A stretch of DNA of 39,942 nt, from positions 1-39,942 of the forward strand of contig CADDYV010000032.1 in NCBI GenBank assembly GCA_902810695.1, read 5' to 3'. This document shows, piece by piece, positions 24,349 to 32,788 of this stretch (within the stretch, counting starts at the first letter, position 1; each line of letters starts with the position of its first letter). This DNA comes from Actinomycetota bacterium. Its GTDB lineage: Bacteria; Actinomycetota; Rubrobacteria; Rubrobacterales; Rubrobacteraceae. The notes under the pieces are model-generated. The model did not search any database, had not been told where the DNA came from, and saw only the letters and a program-made list of their open reading frames with translations. Made by a program: the position numbers and the translations under genes.

Positions 24349-24364
24349 GGCAAATAGTTTTGCC
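24349..24364. terminator. Hairpin between the sugar porter and GH2 gene
   Basis: GGCAAA-TAGT-TTTGCC lies 14 nt after the porter stop, and a second stem GAACCTT-TTC-AAGGTTC (24405-24421) spans the GH2 stop. Neither has a clear T tract, so termination here is only possible. Confidence 0.3.
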
Positions 24365-24412
24365 CTCGGTTGGAAAGTAGTAAGGCTGCGGGAATATTTC
24401 ACCAGAACCTTT

Positions 24413-26653
24413 TCAAGGTTCGACCTCTATCGTGACTTCGCCCGAGCCCAACGAGCGGTGGACGGCCCGCACGGAGATGGAGCCCGCCTCTCCTTCGATG
24501 CTGCGGACCCAGACCGCTCCCGCTCCCCCCGCGGGACCGAGATCGAAGGGGTTGTCCCCGATGATCTCTCCGGGACCTTCCAGCTCCAGCCTAACTTCGC
24601 CCCCGACGTAGGGCCTTGGCGCGCCGTAACGGTCGGTCGCCCGGAAGACGAGCCTCGTTGCGTCCGCGCCGTCGGCCACCAGTTTCCGGTCGTCGGCTTC
24701 CAGAAGTAGCCTGTCTTCCCTGGTCTCCGCGGAGAAAGAGCGCGAGACAACCTTCTGTTCCCTGACGAAGCCATCTATTCTTAGTTCGGGCAGGGTTTTC
24801 CCATCCGCCCTCAGATCCGCGAAGAAGGGCGGGTAGGGCAGGTTACCGTATCGCTCGCGGTCTGGCTGGAGAGTGGCGAAATGCTCGCCGCCGACGTACA
24901 GCTCCAGCCGCTCGCAGTTGGAGCAGATCATCGCGTCCTCGCCAGGGCCGTCCGGCGGGGAGTTCGGCCCGAAGTCCCAGTAGAAAGCGGGCTCTATAAC
25001 CGGTTTGATCGCCGGGTCCACCTGCGAACGGTAGAAGCTCGCCCCCGGCTTGGGGATACGGAAGATGTCGCACACCCCCGGTGTCTTGATGTCCTGGAAG
25101 GAATTGACCGGGGAATTGTAGTCGAAGGCCAGCCAAGCGAGAACGCCGGCGTAGCGTTCATCGGAAGCTGCTACGTTGTGGGCGGATGCGTGGCGTTTGG
25201 CCTGGACCTGCTGGATCCCCTGTGGGTCCGTACGCCGGTAGTAGCGCCTGAAGCCCCGTCCCCTGCCCGGCTCTTTCTGACCGACCGCTTCGGAGACTAG
25301 ATAGAGCGGTTGGCCTGGAGGACTGATGGGGAAGTTGTAGTCGTTTTGTCCCCAGACATCCTGGCGCAGGGGATGGTTCTTCTTGTGATACGCTCCCGTG
25401 GTTTGCCGCGAGCCGTCCAGTTCGTGCGCCAGGCGGTTTAGCGAGTCATAGAACTCTCGATGGTCGCGGTCCGACTCGTTGATGCGAACCGCCCACAAGA
25501 CGACCGAGGGACGATTCCTGTCTCGCAGGATCATCTTCCGCGCGCTCTCGAAGGCGGCCTCTTTCCACTCCCTGCCCCCGACGTGGTGCCAGCCGGGCAT
25601 CTCGTCCCATATCAGAAGCCCCAGCTCGTCGCAGGCGTCGAGGAAGTGGCGCGATTGCACGTAGTGGGCGGTTCTGACCGCGTTGCAGTTGAGCTCGTAT
25701 TTCAGGATCTCCGCGTCCTTGCGCTGCGCGCGCCGGGGCATGGCGTTCCCTACATATGGAAACAACTGGTGGCGGTTTAGCCCGAAGAGCTTCACGCGCC
25801 TGCCGTTGAGGAAGAACCCTTCCGGGGTAAATCTCGCTTCCCGGAAACCGGTGCGGGTGCGGTAGGAGTGCAGCGGCAGGCCATCCCGGAAGAGACGTAC
25901 CTCCAGATCGTAGAGCCTGGGGCGATCCAGATCCCACAGCTCGATTTCGCCGAGCCCTTCCAGGGAGAGGTCCACCCTCGAATACTCCGCCGCAACCCCG
26001 GCCTCCGAGATCGCTCGTCTGCCATCGTACAGCCGGGCTTCCACCGAGAGCGCACCGTCTGCCCTCCCGATGCCTTCCAGAAAGCAACGCACCCGCAGTT
26101 GTCTTCCCTCATCGAGCACGTCAGCGGGCCTGACGAATACGTCCTCGATGAAGGTCTGCGGGACCACTCTCAGCGAGACTTCCCGGTAGATACCCCCGAA
26201 GGTATCGAAGTCGAGCCGCCTGCCCCCGAAAGGCGGAACATCACCGCGGGTCCTGCGCGAGTCCAGCTTCACCGCAAGCACGTTGTCCGCACCCCAGTTG
26301 ATGTGGGGCGTAAGCTCAAAGTAGAAAGGCGTGTAGCCGCCGCGGTACTCGCCCAGGATCTCACCGTTGAGGTATACGGTTGAAGCGGCCATGGCCCCCT
26401 CGAAGTCCACGAATACGCGCTGATGTCTAAGCCCGGCGGGCAGGGTAAAGTGGCGGCGGTAGATCGAGACGTACTCGTAACGCTGGCGGTCTATGTCCCG
26501 CCAGGAAAACACCGCGTTGGCGTGGGGCAGGGTTACGCGCTCGAAGCCGGAATCGTCGAAGCCTGGCTGCTCCATGCCCCAGGCGAACGCTCCCCCGAAC
26601 AGCCACCCGTTGTTGAGCTGGATGGTCGTGGTTGATGCCGTCCCGCTGTCCAA
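24413..26653 (-). CDS. Glycoside hydrolase family 2 protein (beta-galactosidase-like)
   Basis: A 746-residue GH2 enzyme with the sugar-binding jelly roll (DFEGAMAASTVYLNGEILGE, GGYTPFYFELTPHI), an immunoglobulin-like domain (about residues 165-270) and a TIM barrel (from about 275, FFLNGRRVKLFGLNRHQ). The acid/base glutamate lies in VLWAVRINESDRD and the nucleophile in PLYLVSEAVG. A DUF4982-like/beta-sandwich C-terminal region ends the protein. No signal peptide is present, so it probably acts in the cytoplasm on imported oligosaccharides. A TTG start at 26653, behind GGAAGGG, lies 3 nt after the GH30 gene on the same strand, so they form an operon. The exact glycosidic specificity is not determinable. 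Confidence 0.88.
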   Translation of the reverse strand: MDSGTASTTTIQLNNGWLFGGAFAWGMEQPGFDDSGFERVTLPHANAVFSWRDIDRQRYEYVSIYRRHFTLPAGLRHQRVFVDFEGAMAASTVYLNGEILGEYRGGYTPFYFELTPHINWGADNVLAVKLDSRRTRGDVPPFGGRRLDFDTFGGIYREVSLRVVPQTFIEDVFVRPADVLDEGRQLRVRCFLEGIGRADGALSVEARLYDGRRAISEAGVAAEYSRVDLSLEGLGEIELWDLDRPRLYDLEVRLFRDGLPLHSYRTRTGFREARFTPEGFFLNGRRVKLFGLNRHQLFPYVGNAMPRRAQRKDAEILKYELNCNAVRTAHYVQSRHFLDACDELGLLIWDEMPGWHHVGGREWKEAAFESARKMILRDRNRPSVVLWAVRINESDRDHREFYDSLNRLAHELDGSRQTTGAYHKKNHPLRQDVWGQNDYNFPISPPGQPLYLVSEAVGQKEPGRGRGFRRYYRRTDPQGIQQVQAKRHASAHNVAASDERYAGVLAWLAFDYNSPVNSFQDIKTPGVCDIFRIPKPGASFYRSQVDPAIKPVIEPAFYWDFGPNSPPDGPGEDAMICSNCERLELYVGGEHFATLQPDRERYGNLPYPPFFADLRADGKTLPELRIDGFVREQKVVSRSFSAETREDRLLLEADDRKLVADGADATRLVFRATDRYGAPRPYVGGEVRLELEGPGEIIGDNPFDLGPAGGAGAVWVRSIEGEAGSISVRAVHRSLGSGEVTIEVEP

Positions 26654-26656
26654 TCC

Positions 26657-28228
26657 TTACCCTTCCCTGTGATGGCGGCTACCGCCGGAAAGCACGAAGG
26701 TCGTTACGCTGCGGCCACCGAGGAGAGCCGAAAGCGTTCCTCCCCTACCCACTCCGGGCAAGCCCACCTGCTCCAGATCCCGCTCCGCGCTCGTCTCGAA
26801 GGCTCCGGTGGGTTTCAGGTTATCTTCGGGCAGCTTCAGCCGGAACGTTTTGCGCGAATGAGAGTTGTTGATGGCCACGACTATCCAGCGGCCACCTTTT
26901 TCGGAGAAGGCCAGCGTCCGGAGACCTCGCGGTACGCTTCTGACATCATGGCGCAACGCGCCGGGGCGCACGAAGCGGCTGAAGTTGCCCATCACCCAGT
27001 AACGTTTGGTGAAGTAGATCTCCTGGTTGTTGTTTCTTCTGTAGTTGGGGTCGTAGTAGAGCAGCCCTTTGTTGTAGCCCAGGTAGTTTATCCGCTTCGG
27101 ACATTCGGGGTCTTTGAGCGGATCGCAGCCGAGGGTAGGCGAGAGGGCTATCCACCAGTGCCAGGCGGCGTCGTTTGCCTGGGTGATATCCGCCCAGATG
27201 TCGTTAGCCATCCAGAGGGCGTTGGTGATCGTCGGGTCGTACTGCCGGCCGTAGAACTTCGTCCTGCTATCCCAGCAGCTTATCTCGGTCATCCACAATG
27301 GTTTGCCGAAGAGGTCCCCTATCTGTCTTCTCGCCTGCCGCAACACCCTGCCGCTCGGGTAGTCGTAGGTGTGGTGGGCGAGCGCAGCCACCCACTTCGA
27401 GGCCGCAGGAACGTTCATCCACGCCGGAACCTCCGGGATGAACTGGCTTCCGACCTGGCTCGACTCGTCGGCGACGACGCGCGAGTAGGGCGCACGCCGG
27501 GCAAGCTCCTGTCCCAACTCCTTGACGATCTCGGCGCGCTGTATGATCGGGATGGACATCCCCTCCTGCACGCCGCCGCCCCACACGTAATCGGGCTCGT
27601 TCATCGGGCTGATGTACGAAAGGGTTATGCCCTCGGCTCTCTTGAAATGCACCGTTATGTCCGCGAGATATTTCGCGTAGGCTCGCTCTGCTCCCCGGAT
27701 CAGGTATCCCCCGGTGTTCAGATGGTTGGTTTTCCAGACCACGGGGGCGCTGTTGACGAAGCCCAGAAGCACAGGGACCTTGTGCTGGTTGGCCAGCCTC
27801 AAAAACAGCCTGCCGCCGGGGTCCCGACTCCAATCGTAGACGCCGGGACGAACCAGAAAGGTCTGCGGCGCGTGCGAGGGAATGTAAACTCCGTGTCCCC
27901 CGCCGCCTATGTTGTAGCGGTAGACGCTCAGGCCGATGCCCTTGTCGCGGCTGAACAGCAATTCGGCGATCCTCTTCTGAACCGCCGGGTCGAAATTGAC
28001 GAGGTCGTTGGGCCACCACGCTCCCGAAACCCCGAATCCCTGCATAATTTGTGAAGGCTTTCTGCTGATAGTCGCGATTGGCGAATCGCTGTCCGACAGG
28101 TCCCAGGACGTACTTCTCTCCAATAGCAGGGCCGCCCCGGCAGCACCGGCGACGCCCAGCTTCACGAATTCCCGACGACTGATCTTCCTTCCGAGGATTT
28201 TCCGGTCTACTGTTTCACCACTATCCAC
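26657..28228 (-). CDS. Tat-exported GH30-type glycosidase
   Basis: A 523-residue secreted glycosidase. The N-terminus carries a twin-arginine signal, KISRREFVKLGVAGAAGAAL (residues about 15-34). The mature protein begins with the GH30 feature IMQGFGVSGAWWPND, then RYNIGGGG, the acid/base Glu in SPMNEPDYVWGGG and the nucleophile in PLWMTEISCWD. A C-terminal beta domain follows (RFVRPGALRHDV, IVVAINNS). The overall type recalls GH30 endo-beta-1,6-galactanases acting on arabinogalactan side chains. The start is GTG at 28228, with AAAAGGG upstream. First gene of the GH30-GH2 operon, supporting extracellular cleavage and then intracellular trimming. Confidence 0.87.
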   Translation of the reverse strand: MDSGETVDRKILGRKISRREFVKLGVAGAAGAALLLERSTSWDLSDSDSPIATISRKPSQIMQGFGVSGAWWPNDLVNFDPAVQKRIAELLFSRDKGIGLSVYRYNIGGGGHGVYIPSHAPQTFLVRPGVYDWSRDPGGRLFLRLANQHKVPVLLGFVNSAPVVWKTNHLNTGGYLIRGAERAYAKYLADITVHFKRAEGITLSYISPMNEPDYVWGGGVQEGMSIPIIQRAEIVKELGQELARRAPYSRVVADESSQVGSQFIPEVPAWMNVPAASKWVAALAHHTYDYPSGRVLRQARRQIGDLFGKPLWMTEISCWDSRTKFYGRQYDPTITNALWMANDIWADITQANDAAWHWWIALSPTLGCDPLKDPECPKRINYLGYNKGLLYYDPNYRRNNNQEIYFTKRYWVMGNFSRFVRPGALRHDVRSVPRGLRTLAFSEKGGRWIVVAINNSHSRKTFRLKLPEDNLKPTGAFETSAERDLEQVGLPGVGRGGTLSALLGGRSVTTFVLSGGSRHHREG

Positions 28229-28905
28229 CGCAACGCCCTTTTGATCTGGCCGAGTCTACTATACGCTTTCTCGGGTAACACGACCTGCTGGACCACGATG
28301 CCGGGTCACAAGTTATAACGTCAACGTAGACCAACAAGTAGCTCCGGCCAACGCCCCCCGAACACGACGAGCCCACCTCTGGCCCGACCATCGGGGATCG
28401 TAACTACCACTCGCCAAAAGTTTCAAGAAAGAACTCAAGAGAGCTCCACTACCGTACCTCGACACCATTTTCAGCCAGCCTATAGGACGTTACTCTATAA
28501 AGTAGGTATGGGCGCGTGAGCTGTTGTGGTATCTGGCAAGTAGGCTGCTGCGAAAGATTCTCTCTCGCACACCGTGCCTCTTCTGCTCAACCACCGGATG
28601 GGTAACAACCACTTCAGCCCTCGAAGCTGCTCGTTTGAAAAACTCACACATCGGATTAGTTAGCAGTCGAGGACACGTTTCTGCTACTGTCGTAAGGTGA
28701 GTAGATGGCCAGGGTGAGATGGCACCACGCTGGCTGGCCAACAGGACAGGGTGGGAGTTAGTGGCCTCCCGGTATATGAAAAGCCCCATGAGATCCAAGG
28801 TAGAGAAGACGAGGTCTTTAGAGAGAAGTCTGCAAATCGGGTTCTCTTCAGAGGATCATCCGTGAAGCGTGGTTCCCTGATTTTAGAGATAAAGGTGGTC
28901 TGACC
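28229..28905. other. 677-nt region without a supported gene
   Basis: Lies between the divergent GH30 gene and the membrane-SnoaL gene. Lower GC and more stop-rich than its surroundings, with a minus-strand TATAGT (-10-like) about 35 nt upstream of the GH30 start but no good -35. A 102-codon minus-strand frame (28490-28798) has no recognisable domain. It may be decayed DNA plus two promoters. Confidence 0.5.
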
Positions 28906-30018
28906 ATGAGCTCCTCGCGCGATCCAACACTCCGCGCCCCACTTCCGGCACTTTTGCGTGAGCCGCTTTTCTGGGCGGCTGGAGCCGTCTTCGTGGGTGC
29001 CGCGGTGGGCCTTTTTGGCACCCTGCGCCTGGCCGCCGCCTTCAGCCCTCTGAGCATGCCGAGCAAATTCACCGAGCTGGTGGTGCTCCCAGCAGATTTT
29101 CTCGGAGGTCTTCTCCTAGCACTCTCACTGCTCGGAGTCCCAGCCCTGGTGAAGCCTGAAAGAGGAGGGAGGATCGCAACGAATGCGGGGGTAGGCCTGA
29201 TACTCCTCTTTGTAGTTTGCTCATTTACCTTTACCCTCTACGCGTGGTTGTGGACCTTCGGGCGGTTGAATCCGTCCTCAGCCAACGGCAGGCCTCCGCT
29301 GTTGTTCTCGGTTTGCGAATGGGCTTCTGTCTTTCTTCTGCCCGCGGGTGCTCTCCTGCTCGCCGCATCCGCCTTCCTCAGTTCGCAAAGAAGAGTCGGG
29401 GCTGTGCTTTTAGGGCTGGGGTTTCTGCCCCCCCTTCTCTTCTGGTACCTCTACCCCAATCCACTCATCTCCGCGCGCACCGCCGCCTTGCTCGCCGGAC
29501 TACTGGGTGGGGGTGTGGTGGGCATAGCGGAGATTCCTCTCTGGGCGCTTCTGGGACTCATGTTCCTGACCGGCGCCCGCGAACAGGCGCTGAAAAAGGC
29601 TGCCAGCAAGCAGGCTAAAGGGAATCTCAAGAAGGCCCGCCGTCTGTACGAGGAAGGGCTAGGTCAAGGAGATCTCTCGGTACTGGAGGAGCTGGTCTCT
29701 GAAGATTTCCACGACCTCAGGCATGGTGGGCGTGGCAGAGGAGGAATGAGAGAAATCATTACAAACCTCAGAGGGAGCTTCCCCGACCTGGCGGTGGTAG
29801 TCGAGGGGCAGGAGGCAGAGGAAGATCTGGTGAGAACAAGCCTTGTACTCTCGGGAACAGATCGGGGCGGGGTTTTGTGGTACCCGCCTACCAACAGGCA
29901 TGCTACCTTCTCGGCTACTTTCACGGACCGCTTCGAGGGAGGCAAGCTGGTAGAGCATGGAGGCAAGACGGATACAGAAGAACTCCTTGAGCAACTGGGA
30001 CTGGGCACAAAGCACTGA
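28906..30018 (+). CDS. Multi-helix membrane protein fused to a SnoaL-like (ester cyclase) domain
   Basis: A 370-residue protein of unusual layout. Residues 1-225 hold about six hydrophobic segments (AAGAVFVGAAVGLFGTL, LPADFLGGLLLALSLLGV, GLILLFVVCSFTFTLYAWL, and others). A basic linker (LKKAASKQAKGNLKKARR) leads to a SnoaL/NTF2-like domain: RRLYEEGLGQGDLSVLEELV, EDFHDLRHGG, SFPDLAVVVEG, YPPTNRHATFSATFTDRF and EGGKLVEHGGKTD match the ester-cyclase subgroup of SnoaL. That domain is normally a free soluble enzyme or binding protein, and here would sit at the cytoplasmic membrane. The function is unknown. The ATG at 28906 has AAAGGTGG upstream. Confidence 0.8.
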   Translation: MSSSRDPTLRAPLPALLREPLFWAAGAVFVGAAVGLFGTLRLAAAFSPLSMPSKFTELVVLPADFLGGLLLALSLLGVPALVKPERGGRIATNAGVGLILLFVVCSFTFTLYAWLWTFGRLNPSSANGRPPLLFSVCEWASVFLLPAGALLLAASAFLSSQRRVGAVLLGLGFLPPLLFWYLYPNPLISARTAALLAGLLGGGVVGIAEIPLWALLGLMFLTGAREQALKKAASKQAKGNLKKARRLYEEGLGQGDLSVLEELVSEDFHDLRHGGRGRGGMREIITNLRGSFPDLAVVVEGQEAEEDLVRTSLVLSGTDRGGVLWYPPTNRHATFSATFTDRFEGGKLVEHGGKTDTEELLEQLGLGTKH

Positions 30019-30192
30019 TTTCGTTAAGCCTACTCTCGACAGTTGGTTATAAAGTCTCTGAAGAGATTCGAGCGTTGCCTGACGAGCACGGGTAGTCCCT
30101 TCCGCTCGTGAAAGGCTTCGACGTGGATGTTGCACAGCGAGGGAAGATACCCCGCCTGCCGGCAGGACAGGATCCACTCTGTCTGAAACGCC

Positions 30193-30789
30193 TCAAACCT
30201 TCCTTCGCCTGAAACGCTCTGTGGACGAGGAGGGATTGGCCGAGCTATGGTTGGCCGCCTCATACACCGAGGCGGCAAAGTCCTCCAGATCCTCCCGGCA
30301 CGATATGAGTGCCTGCTCGGCCTCCCGCAAGAGCGGCGCCCCAAAGCGGTCGCGGGCTCGGATCTTGCCAAACCAGGCTTCTAGCTTGGCTAGATCGTCC
30401 TCGTTCTCCTCTAGCTCGGCGAAGCTGAACTTGCTGGCCTCGCGCTCCTTCTTTAGCTCGGCGTGAAACTCCCGGCACCTCTCTATAACCTCTGAGTACT
30501 CGGCATCCCGCGCCTCGTCGAAGGCCTCGATCAACCCCACCTCGTCAACAACCGCCTCTCCTCTCAGAAGAGAGGCTATACCTCCTGACTCGCGGATCTC
30601 CTGGGTGACACCGCGCATCACCCGCTCGGCCCCCGGATCGGCCGGAAGCGCCGCCACCCCGTTCTGCAGGTAGACCGCGCCCGCACCCTTGAGCTTCCTC
30701 CAGACGCTCGCCCGGTAGCGGGTCGGCTCCGGCGGAAGCTTGTATACCAGAACGAACCACTCATGCCCGCGATTTGTTCTATCTTCCAT
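30193..30789 (-). CDS. ChrB N-terminal domain protein
   Basis: The 198-residue protein matches the N-terminal domain of ChrB (chromate resistance regulator): WFVLVYKLPPEPTRYRASVW, RKLKGAGAVYLQNGVAALP and a charged helical half with ELKKEREASKFSFAELEENE and KIRARDRFGAPLLREAEQAL. Full ChrB adds a C-terminal domain (total about 300 residues) that is absent here, so this is an N-domain-only form, as is common. No ChrA transporter lies nearby. ChrB is a chromate-responsive regulator in other bacteria, while stand-alone members are of unknown role. The 20-bp palindrome upstream of the ATG suggests self-regulation. Confidence 0.8.
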   Translation of the reverse strand: MEDRTNRGHEWFVLVYKLPPEPTRYRASVWRKLKGAGAVYLQNGVAALPADPGAERVMRGVTQEIRESGGIASLLRGEAVVDEVGLIEAFDEARDAEYSEVIERCREFHAELKKEREASKFSFAELEENEDDLAKLEAWFGKIRARDRFGAPLLREAEQALISCREDLEDFAASVYEAANHSSANPSSSTERFRRRKV

Positions 30790-30798
30790 TATATTCTT

Positions 30799-30818
30799 AG
30801 TATAACAACCATTATACT
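30799..30818. promoter_or_regulatory. Palindromic operator over the -10 of the ChrB-like gene
   Basis: AGTATAA-CAACCA-TTATACT is a perfect 7-bp inverted repeat with a 6-nt spacer. On the minus strand it contains TATAAT (30811-30816), a perfect -10 hexamer about 20 nt upstream of the ATG at 30789. A dimeric repressor bound here would block the promoter; the regulator is unknown and could be the product itself. Confidence 0.6.
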
Positions 30819-31131
30819 GAGAGAGTAATCGAGATTGAGCAAGGAGAGGTGTTGCGCGGCAAGACAGAGTTCGTCGAAGAAGCGGTAAGGCTTACCAGAG
30901 TCCGGTTGCACCAACTGAGGTTTTGCAGAGCATCCTCGTGTCCTGGAGGGCCAGATCTAAATCCGGAACTTTCGAGACAGGAATACCTTGAGATGCCCTT
31001 GACGAGTCCAGAGTGAGGTGGACGACACGCTGCGCGACTACATGGCTGCATCGAGTGCCCCTTCTTTCGGGAAACGTTTCCCTGGCATGGGCCGAGCGCA
31101 GCCCCAGTTCGGGAAAGGAATAGTAATTTAG
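30819..31131. other. Intergenic region upstream of the antiporter gene
   Basis: 313 nt between divergent genes. A plus-strand frame runs from about 30851 (GTG, directly after AAGGAG) for some 55 codons (VLRGKTEFVEEAVRLTRVRL and onward) to a TGA near 31015. It has no recognised homology and may be a small gene or remnant. No clear promoter for the antiporter was found. Confidence 0.4.
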
Positions 31132-32076
31132 GTGGGGCTTTCTCTGGTGTGGCCGTTTGCCCTCTTTTTGATCGGCGCTCTGATTGTCATCTGGGCTACC
31201 GAGCGTCTTCTGGAAGGGCTGGTAGGGGTAGCCAGACTCGTCCGGATCTCGACCTTCGCCGTGGCCGCCATTCTCTCCGGCCTGGAGGCGGAGAATGTTG
31301 CCGTCGGGCTGGTAGCGGCCAGGGGCGGCTCGTCGGTGGTCGCGTTGGGTACGGTTTTTGGAGGGGCGATCTTTGTGGTGTGCATCGCGCTCGGGCTGGG
31401 GGCGCTCATTTATCCGCTGCGGGTGCGGCTGCCGCGCGGCTTTTTGGTGCTTATGGCATCCTGCCCGGTGCTCGTCGGGTTGGGTCTCCTGGGAGGAAAA
31501 ACCTCCCGCCTGGCGGGTGTTGTGCTGCTTTTAGCCTTTGCTGCAGCCCTCGTTTATCTCATCCTCGCTTCGCGAAGGAGGACTCTGCTCGGCTCCGAGG
31601 AGGTACGGGAGGCCTCGGAGAAGCAGTTTACCCCATGGAAAGCTTGTGGTCTTACGGCTCTGGGTATAGCCGCGATCGCTCTGGGAGGAGAGCTAGTCAA
31701 CAAGGGAGCTACGGGCATGATATCCACGGTGGGTCTGCCGTCACTGTTAGTCGGCATGGTAATAACCCCGGCAGCCATAGAGATCGAGGAGGTCATCCGG
31801 CAAGCAGTCCCGGCAAAGGAGGGCCACCCGGAGGTCTCGGCGGGAAATCTGGTGGGCACGCTCCTGTATTTCCTGTGGTTCAACCTGGGTCTGATCTCCC
31901 TGTTCGCGCCCGTGCAGGTAAACCTGGCGATCATACAGTTGGACTGGCCCTATCTGATCGGGGTAAGTTGGCTGGCGACACTCTTCCTCGTCCGGGGACG
32001 CATCGGTCGGGTGGAGGGAGCGGTGCTCGTCGCCGCCTACATCGCCTACGTTGTACTTCGGGCCTTCTACTCATAA
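31132..32076 (+). CDS. CaCA-type cation antiporter-like membrane protein (divergent)
   Basis: A 314-residue protein with about 10 hydrophobic helices in two halves, matching the calcium/cation antiporter (Na/Ca exchanger) layout. The first alpha-repeat is ISTFAVAAILSGLEAENVAVG and the second VGMVITPAAIEIEEVIRQAV, each followed by a SAGNLVGTLLYFLWF-like helix (second half). The canonical GTSxPE core is replaced, though acidic residues at equivalent places (LEAEN, EIEE) are kept. The transported ion may therefore differ from Ca. The GTG at 31132 has AAAGGA upstream. It converges on the PQQ operon. Confidence 0.7.
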   Translation: MGLSLVWPFALFLIGALIVIWATERLLEGLVGVARLVRISTFAVAAILSGLEAENVAVGLVAARGGSSVVALGTVFGGAIFVVCIALGLGALIYPLRVRLPRGFLVLMASCPVLVGLGLLGGKTSRLAGVVLLLAFAAALVYLILASRRRTLLGSEEVREASEKQFTPWKACGLTALGIAAIALGGELVNKGATGMISTVGLPSLLVGMVITPAAIEIEEVIRQAVPAKEGHPEVSAGNLVGTLLYFLWFNLGLISLFAPVQVNLAIIQLDWPYLIGVSWLATLFLVRGRIGRVEGAVLVAAYIAYVVLRAFYS

Positions 32077-32125
32077 AGAAGAAACCTCCAAAACACTGCT
32101 GCGGCCGTGCCCGGTACGGAGCACA

Positions 32126-32149
32126 GGCTCATCGAGGTGGCGATGAGCC
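32126..32149. terminator. Hairpin between convergent antiporter and PQQ operon
   Basis: GGCTCATCG-AGGTGG-CGATGAGCC is a perfect 9-bp stem 50 nt after the antiporter stop and 95 nt beyond the end of the PQQ operon. No T tract follows on either strand, so it is a structural or factor-assisted terminator at best. Confidence 0.45.
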
Positions 32150-32243
32150 GTCTAATACTGTGGCGACTGACAAGGCAAGTTTGCCCTTTATAAAACAGGC
32201 TCTGAGATCATGCTATCCTTCCCGATCCCAGAAGAGCTGACTC

Positions 32244-32783
32244 TCAGTATCCCAGTACCAGCATGACGCCCGTGATCAGGAGCCCCACGCCACAGAGGAG
32301 ATCGGAGCGGACGGGTATGAAGCGGGCGAGGGCTCCCCCGAGCTTCAGGCCGAGGAGCGACATCAAGGCCGTGATGGCACCGAAGACTATTGCCGTGAAC
32401 ACGGGGGAAAAGCCGAGCATCCCCAGGCCGGTGCCCGCGAGCAAATTGTCCAGGCTCAGAGATAGAGGGATGCCGAAGAGCGCCATGCGGTCATCCAGAT
32501 CCTCCGGAGCTTCGGCTCGCAGCCCCTGAACGACGAGGTACAGGCCATACGCAGCCAGCACGATCGGCCCCAGAGTATCCGCCGCCGGGCCGATCGCCTG
32601 CCCGAAGTAGCGTCCGATCAGCACACCCACCAGGGGCGAGAGACCGTCCCAGAACCCGAACACCACCGCCGTCCGGAGTGCCCGGCGCCAGCCGAGCTTA
32701 AAGGTTCCTAGCGCGATCGACAGCCGGAAATTATCCAGGCTGAGGACGAAACCGAGGATGAGAAGGGATATCAGGGCATCCAT
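32244..32783 (-). CDS. MntP/YtaF-like manganese efflux pump family protein
   Basis: A 179-residue, six-helix membrane protein with the duplicated MntP layout: LGFVLSLDNFRLSIALGTFK in helix 1 and FGIPLSLSLDNLLAGTGLGM in helix 4, where the paired LSLDN replaces the DAF motif of E. coli MntP. Family members export Mn(II). It is the last gene of the PQQ operon: the ATG at 32783 starts 5 nt after the pqqE stop with AAAGG upstream. A metal-handling role next to a metal-dependent PQQ dehydrogenase is plausible, although the ion is unknown. Confidence 0.75.
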   Translation of the reverse strand: MDALISLLILGFVLSLDNFRLSIALGTFKLGWRRALRTAVVFGFWDGLSPLVGVLIGRYFGQAIGPAADTLGPIVLAAYGLYLVVQGLRAEAPEDLDDRMALFGIPLSLSLDNLLAGTGLGMLGFSPVFTAIVFGAITALMSLLGLKLGGALARFIPVRSDLLCGVGLLITGVMLVLGY

Positions 32784-32788
32784 AGCCT

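Noticed and set aside
28490-28798. 102-codon minus-strand frame
   Set aside because: No domain, no good start or Shine-Dalgarno site, in a stop-rich AT-richer gap; possibly a remnant but not supported.
30155-30166. CCTGCCGGCAGG palindrome between the SnoaL fusion and ChrB-like genes
   Set aside because: Twelve-bp GC palindromes are common in high-GC DNA; no T tract or regulatory context.
30030-30192. Frame shift continuation of the ChrB-like protein
   Set aside because: The downstream frame (FQTEWILSCRQAGYLPSL) does not resemble the ChrB C-terminal domain, and the N-domain alone is complete.
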